This document shows positions 1 through 9,372 of a stretch of DNA of 26,427 nucleotides, in pieces. This DNA comes from Basidiobolus ranarum (taxonomy: Eukaryota > Basidiobolomycota > Basidiobolomycetes > Basidiobolales), in assembly GCA_040143965.1 (NCBI GenBank), contig JASJQH010000131.1, positions 1 through 26,427 of the forward strand, written 5' to 3'. Position 1 is the stretch's first letter, and every line of letters starts with the position of its first letter. A program made the translations under genes and the position numbers. The notes under the pieces are model-generated. The model did no database searches and was not told the DNA's origin. It saw only the letters and a program-made list of their open reading frames with translations.

Positions 1-1777
1 CCCACTCCACTTAACAGTGTCTTAGATTCTACTGACTTAACTTTTCTGCTTTGCAACATTCATACAAATACTCCAGATCTCCATACATTAGTTAAGAAAT
101 TACAAAAGTAGTTATGGCTTCTTTGTTTTGTTTGAAATAAAGATTTCGCCTTTTGGTGACTGTCTCCCCCCTAACCCTAAATTAGTATTTAAGCTAAATA
201 AAGTCCACACCATCTGGTGCTTTTCATCCCCCTAACCCTAACCCTTTTTATACATTTCTCTGGAGCATGTCAGTGGTAATTAGAGTTGTTCAGCAACAGT
301 GGTGTATGGAAGTTACAGTCAGCAACACAACCAGAATAAATATCTGAGTGCTTGCATTGGGTACTTGCATTGTCCATCTCAACAGAGCACCTTTGGGCTG
401 TAAAGCTTCATAAACAATTTAGGAGCCCAGTTGAAGACTTGAAACAGTTGTCAACAATTGCCTTGAACTTCTACTACCTGATCTGTTAAAGATAATAAAT
501 AGTAGTAGTGTGAATGTAAACATTGGCTCCCTTGCTCAGCAAATGTGAGTGATGTTAAAAATTACTAAGACTGCTTGCTTAGAGAAATCATCTGAACAAG
601 TTGTTATTCTACCACTTCTTAAGCTCTAGCAAAGAGCATGCACAACACGGGGTCAAAGATATTAATATATCACTTTCAAATATTTCACTGAATAGAATTT
701 TGCAGATTAGCACAAAATGTGAAGTTTTTTATGTCTTTGTATAGATACTTAATTGAATAGCTATTGAGTTATCCATAATATTAATGTAAGTATATTGTAT
801 AAAAGTTGTATAGAGTCTGTAGCTATTTATGCTAATGAAGAGCAATTTCAACTATGATTAACTACAAAATATATAAATAAAGAATTTTTTCAGTTCCAAA
901 ATCGATTCTTTTGAATACGTTTCTGTTCTTTTTTGCAGAAACAATGTACTACTGCCTAAGTTGCGCCAGCCTTAACCCATACCTAAGTACATATAGAGAA
1001 AAACTCCAGGTTCAAGAGAGTTGTTCGGTCCAGACAAACATTGAAATTGAGCTATTACATGATACTACTATGTTGAATTAGGTCTTTGACTTGGACAACT
1101 GAATGAAATCTTGTAAAGATACACCTTGTTGTAACCCTATATATACTAAGGCACTAGTGATGTGTATTAATGAAATATACTCTGAGACAGTGCATTGATT
1201 GTGACGCCGTGATTAAGAAATTAACTTGACATATAATTGAGTATGTTGTTTACATAAACTATCTGGAATGTATAGTATCTAATTGTTGAGGTAAGAATTT
1301 GCATTTATGTTAGATAATACTCATGCGTGCGTTCATCTAAGCCCAATACATAATTGCAAGGCATAACTGAATGGCTGATATATATTTTCACCATATGGTG
1401 GATGTTACGCTGTTTGGACTCGTTCAACCATTTTAGAGTGAACCATCTATTAATTAGATAGGTTTTGGTAGTTAAAGTTTTATTATATTTATATTCATCA
1501 TGCCCCACTGCACCTCACTTTACGTAACATGGATTGTAAACAGGCGAGTAGTAATACGACGCAGATCTTGCTTCTCTAGATATCGGGATATTTAATTTGA
1601 CTCCATGGCTGGTAAGGGATCGGTATAGGTCGGTATGGTATGGTATGGCATGTTAATATACAGAGTTTGATCGGAGGGCTTAGAGTTTAGGTGCTTGCTG
1701 TATCCAAATGGGCGGTATAAGCAGCTGAAATTCGTAAGTGATTGTAGCGGCATATCTGAATAAGCATAATAACAATA
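1..1777. other. gene-poor AT-rich stretch
   Basis: I see no convincing gene here. It contains two CCCTAA-type words (166-180 and 227-245, listed separately), short runs such as GGTAT copies near 1630-1650, and a stop-poor minus-strand stretch at about 240-500. In that stretch more than one frame is partly open and one reading is cysteine-rich, but none starts and ends cleanly. It could be the relic of a gene; I cannot assign a family. Confidence 0.5.
166..245. repeat. interstitial telomere-type CCCTAA words (two clusters)
   Basis: Two short clusters of the fungal telomere unit lie 46 bases apart: C-rich CCTAACCCTAAA at 166-180 and CCCCTAACCCTAACCC at 227-245. They are too short to be a telomere. 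They could be scars of ancient telomere capture or repair, or binding sites for a TTAGGG-binding factor of the Tbf1/Teb1 kind. The sequence is clear; the role is inference. Confidence 0.55.
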
Positions 1778-1850
1778 AGTGATAGTGATAGTGATAGTGA
1801 TAGTGATAGTGATAGTGATAATGATAATGATGATGATGTGATAGTGATAC
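1778..1850. repeat. (GTGATA)n microsatellite
   Basis: A hexanucleotide GTGATA tract of about seven units decays into ATGATA/ATG units and then gives one more GTGATA. Frames across it read as His-Tyr or Ile-Thr runs, so open frames here are repeat artefacts and not genes. Confidence 0.9.
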
Positions 1851-1868
1851 TTTTCCAAGGAGAGAAAG

Positions 1869-1916
1869 CTTAGGGTTTTCTATTCGACTAATATATATCG
1901 TAGGGTTAGGGCTAAC
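1869..1916. repeat. TTAGGG-type telomere words
   Basis: CTTAGGGTTTTC at about 1869-1880 and TAGGGTTAGGGC at 1901-1912 are in the orientation opposite to the clusters at 166-245. They sit about 100 bases upstream of the deaminase fragment at 2004. They may be a telobox-like promoter element or an interstitial telomere scar; no direct evidence separates the two. Confidence 0.5.
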
Positions 1917-2003
1917 TAACCATTGAACTATGTGCGTAATCATATAAAATTAAGCCTTGTGCAATATCTTGTCCAATACAGACCTGTCAGTGATGCTTAT
2001 AAC

Positions 2004-2288
2004 ATGAACTTTGCTGAACGTATCATGGAACTAGCTAAGGAAAACGTGAGAAATGGTGGTCGTCCATTTGTCAGTTCAAAATGGGGGATTGTCGTGGAGA
2101 GTTCTAATCTTGTAGCTCAAATCCATGATCCTACAGCTCATGCAGAAATACTTGCTGTAAGAACCGCTTTACCTACTACTAAACAGCCTATTAACATGCA
2201 AAAGAGATCAGTAACTTTGCGAAAGAGATTAATAAGCAGCAGAATCCTAATTGCTAACCTGAGTTCCATGGTTGAAGAGGGAATTTAG
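2004..2288 (+). pseudogene. truncated nucleoside/guanine deaminase (CMP/dCMP deaminase fold)
   Basis: From the ATG at 2004 the reading runs FAERIMELAKENV, then GGRPF, then DPTAHAEILAV. That is the order of the first half of GuaD/TadA-type zinc deaminases, which deaminate guanine, cytosine or adenine bases. The HAE motif supplies the histidine zinc ligand and the catalytic glutamate. The second half should carry a PCxxC motif with the two cysteine ligands. Instead the frame runs into unrelated basic sequence after about 50 residues and stops at 95; the usual length is about 150-160. I found no PCxxC in the following 300 bases in any frame. A GTAAGA at about 2158 could be an old 5' splice site, and the AATACAG before 1981 could be an acceptor, so this may be an exon left from a broken or rearranged gene. 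An active enzyme is unlikely. Confidence 0.6.
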
Positions 2289-2611
2289 TGTGTATATGAA
2301 GGCATTGTAGCTGGAAGTAATATTGACCAAGTTGTTTGTTATTTCGCTATTCTTCTCATCAATATTATGATATAATAGAATGCCACTTAGTAAATAGATG
2401 TCAGTAATAATTGAGTTTATGTATTCCAAATTGATCATATAAATTACTTAAATCAACAGGAATAATATTCCTAAAAGGAACTTGAAGAAAGTGCAAACAT
2501 ATTAAATATTATTTTTAAATACATTTATTAACTATTGAATGGTTTGATTTTATATTTTTAAACACAGTTAGTGATGTTGTTAATTAATATCAAATGTGAC
2601 TTATTTTGTGG

Positions 2612-3898
2612 CTATTTCTTCGCGGAATCACTTGATATTCCACCTTCGTTTCTGTTGTCAAAATCTTCTGGAAGTACAATCTTGCTTCCTGATTTTGATC
2701 CGTGGTCACTGCAGCTTAGATTCTTTTTCTTTATATAGCAGTCATGATTTTCATCTTCAGATCCAGATGATAAACCACTCCCATATGAAACATCACTACT
2801 TCTTTCATCAAGTCTAGGCTGCGATTTACCTTTTGACCGAAATCCACAATTTCTTCTTTCACATCTTAATGGGCTTCTATTCTCTGGTTGCTCGTCGCTG
2901 TGTTTTCCTTCACGTTTAGAGAGAGATTTGTCCTCATATCTATGCGGGGGCTTACTTTTCGATTCACTGCTCCAATGTCGACCATGTTTACGGTAATATT
3001 TGTCTTTAGGTCCACCATACGAGTATTTTCTTTCATGTCTAAGCCAATAGCTATCCTCGTTTTCACTATCCCAGTTACTTCCATCCCGAAGTAAGAATCT
3101 GTCATCTGGTGCAGTACCCCAAACTCGTCCACCATGTTTAGGTGGGAATCTGTCGTCAATTTCGCCACCCCAGTGTCTAGCATGCCTAGGTGGAAATGAA
3201 TTATTTGGCTCCATACCCCAATGTCGTCCACCACTCCTGAGCGGGAATCCAACATCAGGCCCTAAACCCCAAGGTCCTCCTCCTTGCCTAAGTAGAAATC
3301 TGTCGTCGATTTCGCCACCCCAGTGTCTAGCATGTCCAAGTGGAAATGAATTATCTGGCTCCATACCCCAATGTTGTCCATCACATCTGGGCGGAAATCC
3401 AGCATCAGGCCTTAAGCCCCAAGGTCTTCCTCCCGGTCTGAGTGGAAATCTGTTATGAATTTCACTACCCCAGTGTCTAGCATGTCTAGGTAGGAATCTA
3501 TTAACAGGTCCCATACCCCAATGCCATCTACTACATCCGAACGGAAAACCAATATCAGGATCACTACTCCGAAGTCCACCATCACGTCTAGGTGGGAATC
3601 CATCGGGGCCAAAACCCCAGCATTTGCCACCCTTCTTTGTTGGGAAACTACCTGAAGGTTGATCATGAGAGTGTATTTTGTCCTTAGGATTACAATTACA
3701 GCGGCCTCCATCATAACTAAGAGGTAATTTTATTTCAGGTTCACAATTACATGTAGCTTGAGGATTATTTTCAACAATGAACGAGGAGGTTGATGAAATA
3801 ACAGCATCACATCTTTCACATGACAAACCAACATCAGGTGTCAATTTCGGCATGGAATCACAACGAGACTTACGGTATACTGAACACTTTGAAGGCAT
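2612..3898 (-). CDS. Cys/Trp/Gly/Arg-rich tandem-repeat protein, 428 residues
   Basis: I do not recognise a family. The start is the Met at 3898, about 43 nt downstream of a TATAAAAG box. There is no signal peptide. Residues 1-95 are cysteine-rich with paired arrangements (CxxC near 27-30, CxC near 50-52 and 67-69), which could bind zinc or form disulfides. Residues of about 93-290 are a run of 16-17-residue units of the type HWG-x4-D-x-x-F-P-x-R. Three units make a 50-residue (150-bp) higher-order repeat, with HW recurring at residues 126, 176 and 226. The C-terminal third is charged and Lys/Ser/Arg/Glu-rich and degenerates from the same pattern, ending in SSDSAKK. Two alternative frames on this strand are also partly open through the repeats, which is expected for a 150-bp repeat. 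The composition suggests a structural, wall/spore or nucleic-acid-binding protein, but this is a guess. Confidence 0.6.
   Translation of the reverse strand: MPSKCSVYRKSRCDSMPKLTPDVGLSCERCDAVISSTSSFIVENNPQATCNCEPEIKLPLSYDGGRCNCNPKDKIHSHDQPSGSFPTKKGGKCWGFGPDGFPPRRDGGLRSSDPDIGFPFGCSRWHWGMGPVNRFLPRHARHWGSEIHNRFPLRPGGRPWGLRPDAGFPPRCDGQHWGMEPDNSFPLGHARHWGGEIDDRFLLRQGGGPWGLGPDVGFPLRSGGRHWGMEPNNSFPPRHARHWGGEIDDRFPPKHGGRVWGTAPDDRFLLRDGSNWDSENEDSYWLRHERKYSYGGPKDKYYRKHGRHWSSESKSKPPHRYEDKSLSKREGKHSDEQPENRSPLRCERRNCGFRSKGKSQPRLDERSSDVSYGSGLSSGSEDENHDCYIKKKNLSCSDHGSKSGSKIVLPEDFDNRNEGGISSDSAKK
3074..3523 (-). repeat. three-copy 150-bp higher-order tandem repeat inside the gene
   Basis: Copies at 3523-3374, 3373-3224 and 3223-3074 have an exact 50-codon period. 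Each holds three 16-17-codon subunits (HWGME..., HWGGEIDDRF..., PWG..PD.GF...). Copies 2 and 3 are the closest to each other. A weaker, partial copy precedes them at about 3673-3524 and more decayed subunits follow. Confidence 0.85.
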
Positions 3899-3940
3899 TG
3901 CTAAGTAGTTTAATTGATAATTGGAAAGTTGGATCACACT

Positions 3941-3948
3941 CTTTTATA
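3941..3948 (-). promoter_or_regulatory. TATA box (TATAAAAG) of the repeat-protein gene
   Basis: On the minus strand TATAAAAG lies about 43 nt upstream of the ATG at 3898, and a CACGTG E-box palindrome sits at about 3964-3969. The spacing matches the TATA-to-ATG distance at other genes in this window. Confidence 0.55.
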
Positions 3949-4052
3949 TTTGAATATCTAATCACGTGCTTCCGTAATCAGTCGGACTCGAACTCCGCAG
4001 TTCCAAAAATAGAATCCGCAAGTGACTACGGATATTTCTTTCTTGGACTTTA

Positions 4053-4140
4053 TCGAAGTAAATGGCATATCAAGTATTCGAAGTAAATGGCATATCGAGT
4101 GTTCGAAGTAAATAGCATATGCAAATGGCATATCAACTAT
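4053..4140. repeat. 25-bp tandem repeat upstream of the repeat-protein gene
   Basis: Units beginning TCGAAGTAAATGGCATATC start at 4053, 4078 and 4103, an exact 25-base period. The third unit degenerates and is followed by one more AAATGGCATATCAA. The array lies about 150-240 bases upstream of the minus-strand ATG at 3898 and could be a clustered regulatory site. Confidence 0.8.
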
Positions 4141-4149
4141 TATTGGCAA

Positions 4150-6008
4150 AACTTTGAAATATGAAGAGAGTTCGCGTCTAAATAAATTGTCCCCTATTTA
4201 GAGTAATACAAATTGGTTGAAAATGAGTTGATATAAACATAATGCTCTGCGAATCACACTCTATATGTGCTTCATATCTCTCTCTGACTAAGCTCAAGTT
4301 AACAACTGAAACATTGAGTACATAGTATCAGTGATTAAGCAGCAAAGAAACGTTCAATGGAAGTAGTAGGTTCCATTGTAGATCTGTAATAAGTAATAAA
4401 TGATGTTTAGTTGTGTCTCATGATATTCACTCTTTACTGTCAACTTGCTGTACCAATATTCGCAGCCATTTAATTAATATTACCATAGTAAATGTAGCTC
4501 AAACCTTGAGTAAAGTTTAGTTATTTTCCAAATCTTGTATATCTAACTATTTTATATTTCATATCTAATTTAACGTATTTATTTAGTCGATTATTACTTG
4601 GTTCAAAATTGAAACACACATTTAAGCTATATATGCGTTATCCAAGAGTTGGCAAAGCTGAGCATGGAATTTCATGTTATAAACATAGCTTTATTATTTT
4701 TTAGCGTTGCATTCCAAAATATGAATTAACATATATAAATTAACATCTCCAACTAGGAATAACTTCAAACTCTCACAACATATTTGCGAGAGTAATGGGA
4801 TATGGGAATACGAAAGCTAGATAGAATGCTTATATAACCAAGATGCGACCTGTGCAGTGATATACTCGAAAGTCAAGCCATTCGGTGAAATGTCGAAATT
4901 GAATAATATTTGTAGTTGCATATTGTTTGTAGATTAAGAATTTTCGAAATATAATACATTATTCAATTCATTGGTATGTTGTTTCTAATGGTAATGATTA
5001 CCTTTACTTATTAACAACCGATAGTACCATGTTATTAGGCCATCAAACTCAATAGGAGTTGCATTACGTAGTAACTTCGACCACATCTGCCAACAAAAAG
5101 GCCAGAAATTCATTCAAAGTTCTGAGATGCCGTGAGCAAAGAATAGTACAACTATATTCATCTATTTGCCATTCATCCAGAGATAAATTGACATTGTTCA
5201 GAGGGGGATATTGGAATCCTTTCTTCTTCTTCAACATCTATACCTATTCCTTGATACCTTGGCAGTGATGAAATTTGTCCTCTTTACAATGATAACTACT
5301 GGTCCCATTATCAAGGAGTTAGACTGAGGTTGTAACTCTTCTTTTACAGTCAGAATGCTTAACATTAATAGCAGTATCAAGGATCGAATCCTAGTCAGCT
5401 TATACTTACACTCACTTTTTTTTCTAAACTTCTCTGATTGAGAGTACCGAGGTATATATTGATACTATTTAAGAGACAGCCTATAAGCTGACTACATTTT
5501 CTAAACACGTAACTTGTAGGTCTCTTCAGTTACGGCTGAATGCATTAACAATTAATCGATTTGGATTTGTTTGGTCTGATTCATTGATCATTGAAAGCGA
5601 TATACAAACTAGTGATTTGGTAAGCTTATTCAGTTAGTATAGGTGCCCTTAGCCACTAGCTTATATTAACTAGCATCCGGTACACAGATGTTGCTCTTAA
5701 TTTTACTACCATGTAAGAAATTCAATTGAGTAACCGTCGGCGTCTGGAGTGTTAGGGTCGGTGTACGTGATGTGAATAAATGGATCATGCCACAAGGCTT
5801 GATTTGGTAATTGATAGTCTAGTGACGAAATAGCCTCAGACAATCAATCTTGGGAAAAAGCACTGTTTAGTATTTCTAAAGATATTTGTGAACCATGTTG
5901 GCGTCAAGTTTCTGCACAACTAAAAATAGACCAAAGAAGATTCAACATAAAACCAGCATAGTGTTGAGATGTAGCATTATCCACACTTCCTCTTTTACTA
6001 CTATCAAA
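4150..6008. other. intergenic, no gene seen
   Basis: AT-rich sequence with no frame that has both good length and credible composition. A 69-codon frame at about 5059-5268 resembles nothing I know. The inverted repeat at 5392-5494 is listed separately. In-frame ATGs upstream of 6009 (from 5895) would add a hydrophilic extension ahead of a signal peptide, so I treat that part as 5' leader. Confidence 0.5.
5392..5494. mobile_element. possible tiny MITE-like element with TIRs
   Basis: A perfect 13-bp inverted repeat pairs TAGTCAGCTTATA at 5392-5404 with TATAAGCTGACTA at 5482-5494. Read as an 11-bp TIR (GTCAGCTTATA) flanked by TA on each side, it fits a 99-bp miniature element of the Tc1/mariner type with a TA target duplication. 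The TIR does not extend inward, no second copy is visible here and no transposase is present, so a plain hairpin is also possible. Confidence 0.3.
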
Positions 6009-6464
6009 ATGAAATCTTTCTTTACCACACTTGCTTTGGGTACCTTGATTTCCATGGCCTCTGCTCTTCCCTCCAACATATCGAACCAGTGCGATGGTTG
6101 GTCCGTAGCACCGTTAGAGCACACTTCTGGTGTTCAGGACGCTTTTGCCGCTAAAAATAAGGTTACTTTGAAGTGGAGCATCGACAATTCAAAAGTCAAA
6201 TACATCAGAGAGATTGATCTAGTGAGCGCAAAATCTGGCGAATTTCTTCACACACAACTCCGCCGTTATCCTGGTTTAGAAGCCACCGATGAGCAGGTAT
6301 CTTTCACACTCTCCGTACCTCTTTGCTTGCAACGGGAGGGTGAGTATTACCTAGAGGTCTTCGCCAGCACCCCTGGTAATGAGGCTGATTGCTCTTTGAG
6401 AACACCTACCTTCAAAATAACCCCAGACCCTAATGGCGATTATAGCATCTGTGAATCGCAATAA
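6009..6464 (+). CDS. small secreted beta-sandwich-like protein, 151 residues
   Basis: The ATG at 6009 (context CAAAATGAAA) starts a classical signal peptide, MKSFFTTLALGTLISMASA, with cleavage expected near LPSN. The mature part is about 130 residues with four cysteines (NQCDG, LCLQ, DCSL, ICES), enough for two disulfides. The pattern of alternating strands (KVTLKWSI, IREIDLVSA, VSFTLSV, GEYYLEVFAS, PTFKITP) suggests an immunoglobulin-like sandwich. It resembles the N-terminal Kre9/Knh1-type domain found in fungal wall proteins, but I cannot confirm that membership. It has no GPI-type tail. An AATAAA-type signal follows at about 6588. It is most likely a wall-associated or secreted protein of unknown function. 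Confidence 0.7.
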   Translation: MKSFFTTLALGTLISMASALPSNISNQCDGWSVAPLEHTSGVQDAFAAKNKVTLKWSIDNSKVKYIREIDLVSAKSGEFLHTQLRRYPGLEATDEQVSFTLSVPLCLQREGEYYLEVFASTPGNEADCSLRTPTFKITPDPNGDYSICESQ

Positions 6465-7150
6465 TCTATTTCTTTCTAATTCCTATCTGTGAGATCTAAT
6501 TATTTCTAATTCTATAATATTTTATTCTCAACCTCGACTTACTGTATCCTAATCCAAAAGGTATATATATCTTCCATATGTCTTACATTTAATAAAACGT
6601 AGCTAATTCTGGTCAGTAACAAATCACATGTGATCGGAAATTATTATTGATTCTCTCTTTTAAAAGAAAGCCTTTAAAAGGAAGCCTCATCACAAATTAC
6701 CATCTCATATGCTTATTGTAATAAGTTAGCATTATCCGGTTTTGGACTTCCTATAGTTGAATCACGTAAACAGACACTCCAACTCATGGTATAGGCAAAT
6801 GTTTACTGGGGATATAGATGTAACACAAAAACTCTTGAATTTATTGAAATGAACGCGTTTAGTGGAGGCAATCAAATGCCTTTTGGTAGCAACAACAATC
6901 TCTTGTATACTTTATCCTTTATTTCCTTACTGAATATGTCTTTCCAGTTTTTGTTTTACTTTCCATTTCTCATGTGTGGATAGGGTTTTGCTACAGTAGC
7001 TACATACTGGCTTATAATTAGGTCAATTGTGAGGGCACCTTAAGTAACTATTTAAGAACAATTTGATCAACTCCCTCCAACAGTTTATCTTGCTGTAGCA
7101 AATATTCCGCATCATAATTCTCTTGGCAAAAATTGTCGTAGGTGGTACAC
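6465..7150. other. intergenic, no gene seen
   Basis: It holds the 3' flank of the secreted-protein gene (AATAAAA at about 6588) and a near-duplicate TTTTAAAAGAAAGCC / TTTAAAAGGAAGCC pair at about 6656-6688. A 44-codon frame from the ATG near 6851 begins MNAFSGGNQMPFGSNN and has a GTATAC that could be a donor; it might be an isolated exon, but nothing downstream continues it convincingly. Confidence 0.4.
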
Positions 7151-7339
7151 ATGAGAGAAGCACAAATAATACGTATGTTTGGTTTATATTTCATTTCCCG
7201 TACTTATATAGTTTGCTATTCATTTTTTTTCTGCTTTGTACTATCTGCAGTCAGTCCAGTTGTATCGGAGTCTGTTATTTATCCAGATCCTTATTCTACT
7301 GCAGTAGCAGGCTCTATGTTGTGCATATATGTACATTAA
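7151..7339 (+). CDS. doubtful small secreted ORF, 62 residues
   Basis: From the ATG at 7151 a short basic start is followed by a hydrophobic core (ICYSFFFCF-like) and SAVSP, resembling a signal peptide, then a short tail. There is no homology I recognise. GTACAT near the stop and TTTTCAG at about 7385 could form an intron to a second short exon. The length is close to chance in AT-rich DNA and the call is weak. Confidence 0.15.
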   Translation: MREAQIIRMFGLYFISRTYIVCYSFFFCFVLSAVSPVVSESVIYPDPYSTAVAGSMLCIYVH

Positions 7340-9333
7340 AGTTCACAGGTTGTATTAGGCTTTCATGTTCAATCACTCTTTTCAGCAACCTTAGCTTAGA
7401 TCTAACAGTCTCAACTCTAATAGACCAGGATTAAAGAACTCTTGAGAGTATCTCTGGCCAAGTGGTCATTCAAGTATTTGGGCTTTGCACACTCATTTAA
7501 TTACATGAAGCTCTGGTTTATTTTATTTGAAGACAGTCACAAATGATTGAAAAAGGGTAAAACATCTCCAATATCAAAGTTATTATGAAGTGGGAGAAAA
7601 TTGGAATGTAAGTGCTAATGACAGCTTATAAGCTCCATGTCATGAATGGTAATATGATCACAAGATGATTTGGATTATTTCTACTTTATAGATTAGCACC
7701 AACTCAAAGACACTGACTAATCACACCATATAAGTTAGGGGAACTTTATTGAATGTATTTTCAACCTATTTCCCCTCTGTTAATCATCTGGTCCATATCT
7801 TCATTGGACTTATCTCGCGACTGCCTCATTCCATTGTGTTGACTTTAGTCTTACTCTCCACTATGTAATTTATGAAGGAGAAATAGAAATAAGCCTAATG
7901 GCGATCAATATCTCACGCTATCAGGGGATTTAACTATATCAACCTATGTATTTTGGATAAATGGCCTTTTGGTTGTAGTTTACGGTACCTTATCACACAC
8001 TTGGTATAGCCCAAAAGCACAGTTGGGTTGGGCCTGTCGCCATAAGCTAGCGTTTACCGACAGCGGTTTCTCCTCAGAACTCTCAAATTCCCACTCATCA
8101 ACGGTCCAATGATGCGACCTTCAACAATAGGAAGTCTTGCGGTAATAAGATGGCCCGTTCATTGCTCCTACAACTATTTGAGGATTATATTTATCACTGA
8201 CCATTTATAGATCTCTTCTTACATCATGAATCAGCTACCCCAGCTTAAGTACATACTGGGTATAGCATTTGGGTTCTAATTGATGAACCTTTCAGTTACT
8301 AGGCGGGATTCACATTGATATTAATACAGGGACTTTGTGCCTACAAACAATTCACCATGCTTCAAGCGCTAAGAATCTTTGTGTGACTGTGTTTGAATTC
8401 GAAAAATCACTATATCTGTGTAAAATATCTCCCGCGTTCGGTACGATCGTCAAATGGTTGTAAGTCAGTGAGTGAGTGAAAAACGCACTATATGATAGCG
8501 TGAATACGCTTGACGCATGAGTATTGAACAACTCCGTGTGTAATAGACAGCTCTTGATCATCTTTGCATTGAAATTTGCAAGCTCCTCTAATTATTATTG
8601 ATAGAGACGTGCAATATAATATTATAAAATGACAGCTAACACTGTGGCAGCTTTACATAAGAGGAAGCACTGGTAGTATAACTATTTTTGACGACTATGT
8701 TGCCATACTAAGTACTAATATCAGGTCTAAATGGATTAAAGGTATTGTAAGATATGGTACAACATAGGCATAGAATCAGGTGAGGGTACGAATAACTCCT
8801 TCAGTAATGTAAATAGACAGTACTGCATCTAAAGGAATAACGTAAACTATATGACCGCCACTACCACTGTAGATTTCTTACTATGTATGATATACAAGAT
8901 GGAAGTTATGTCTTTTACAGAGTGTATGTACATATATTGAAGAATCTAACACTCGGATACAAGATCATATGGAGCCAAAGTAGAGGTTCAATCATCATTA
9001 TATTCAAATTGGACATTCTTGCCTCTGTTACCATCGTACTCATACTTTGTGTTCAAGGATCGCCACCCTATGATCCTAAACATACTCATATGTAATAACA
9101 CAATTGCAATCGGGCTTCGAACTATCTGAAATCCTACGAATAGATAGAATTAATTTATTAAGAAGTCTGACCAATGGGTATAGTAAATTGAATAGGAAAT
9201 CCATTCTTCACATCCTACGAATAGATGAAACCTTGACCGCAAATTTTACCAGCCATTATGCAATACAATCAAGTTTCTCCAAAATGGTAAGACAGCGTTG
9301 CCATTCTCTGTTCTATGCTCCGTTCTATGAACT
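7340..9333. other. long intergenic stretch, no gene seen
   Basis: Nearly 2 kb without a supported gene. Short frames of 60-90 codons are all of random composition. A tRNA A-box-like word (TGGCCAAGTGGTCA at about 7455) has no matching B box or cloverleaf. A GC-richer patch at about 8020-8160 contains a six-base stem (CTGTCG/CGACAG) and matches nothing I know. A 15-base word, ATCCTACGAATAGAT, occurs at 9131-9145 and again at 9212-9226, just upstream of the GDSL gene. Confidence 0.5.
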
Positions 9334-9341
9334 TATAAATA
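9334..9341 (+). promoter_or_regulatory. TATA box (TATAAATA) of the GDSL gene
   Basis: TATAAATA ends 31 nt before the ATG at 9373, implying a very short 5' leader. Confidence 0.6.
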
Positions 9342-9372
9342 TCTCGTATATAGATTTGGTTTCTCCATAATC

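Noticed and set aside
240-500. Cysteine-rich minus-strand reading
   Set aside because: Several frames are partly open, each broken by stops, with no recognisable domain; kept only as a note.
1592-1943. Open frames with His-Tyr and Ile-Thr runs
   Set aside because: Translation of the GTGATA microsatellite.
2866-3714. Alternative minus-strand frames of 100 and 129 codons in the repeat region
   Set aside because: They follow from the 150-bp period; the 428-codon frame covers them and has a better start and composition.
3965-4000. Possible minus-strand tRNA T arm (GTTCGAGTCC)
   Set aside because: The T stem does not pair and no A box or acceptor stem fits.
5300-5405. Possible tRNA around GGATCGAATCC
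   Set aside because: The T stem pairs only in part and no matching 5' acceptor half is found.
5895-6008. N-terminal extension of the small secreted protein
   Set aside because: It would place 38 hydrophilic residues before a clear signal peptide; the ATG at 6009 is preferred.
7447-7530. tRNA-like A box (TGGCCAAGTGGTCA)
   Set aside because: No B box of the GGTTCRANNCC type at a proper distance and no acceptor or T stem can be folded.
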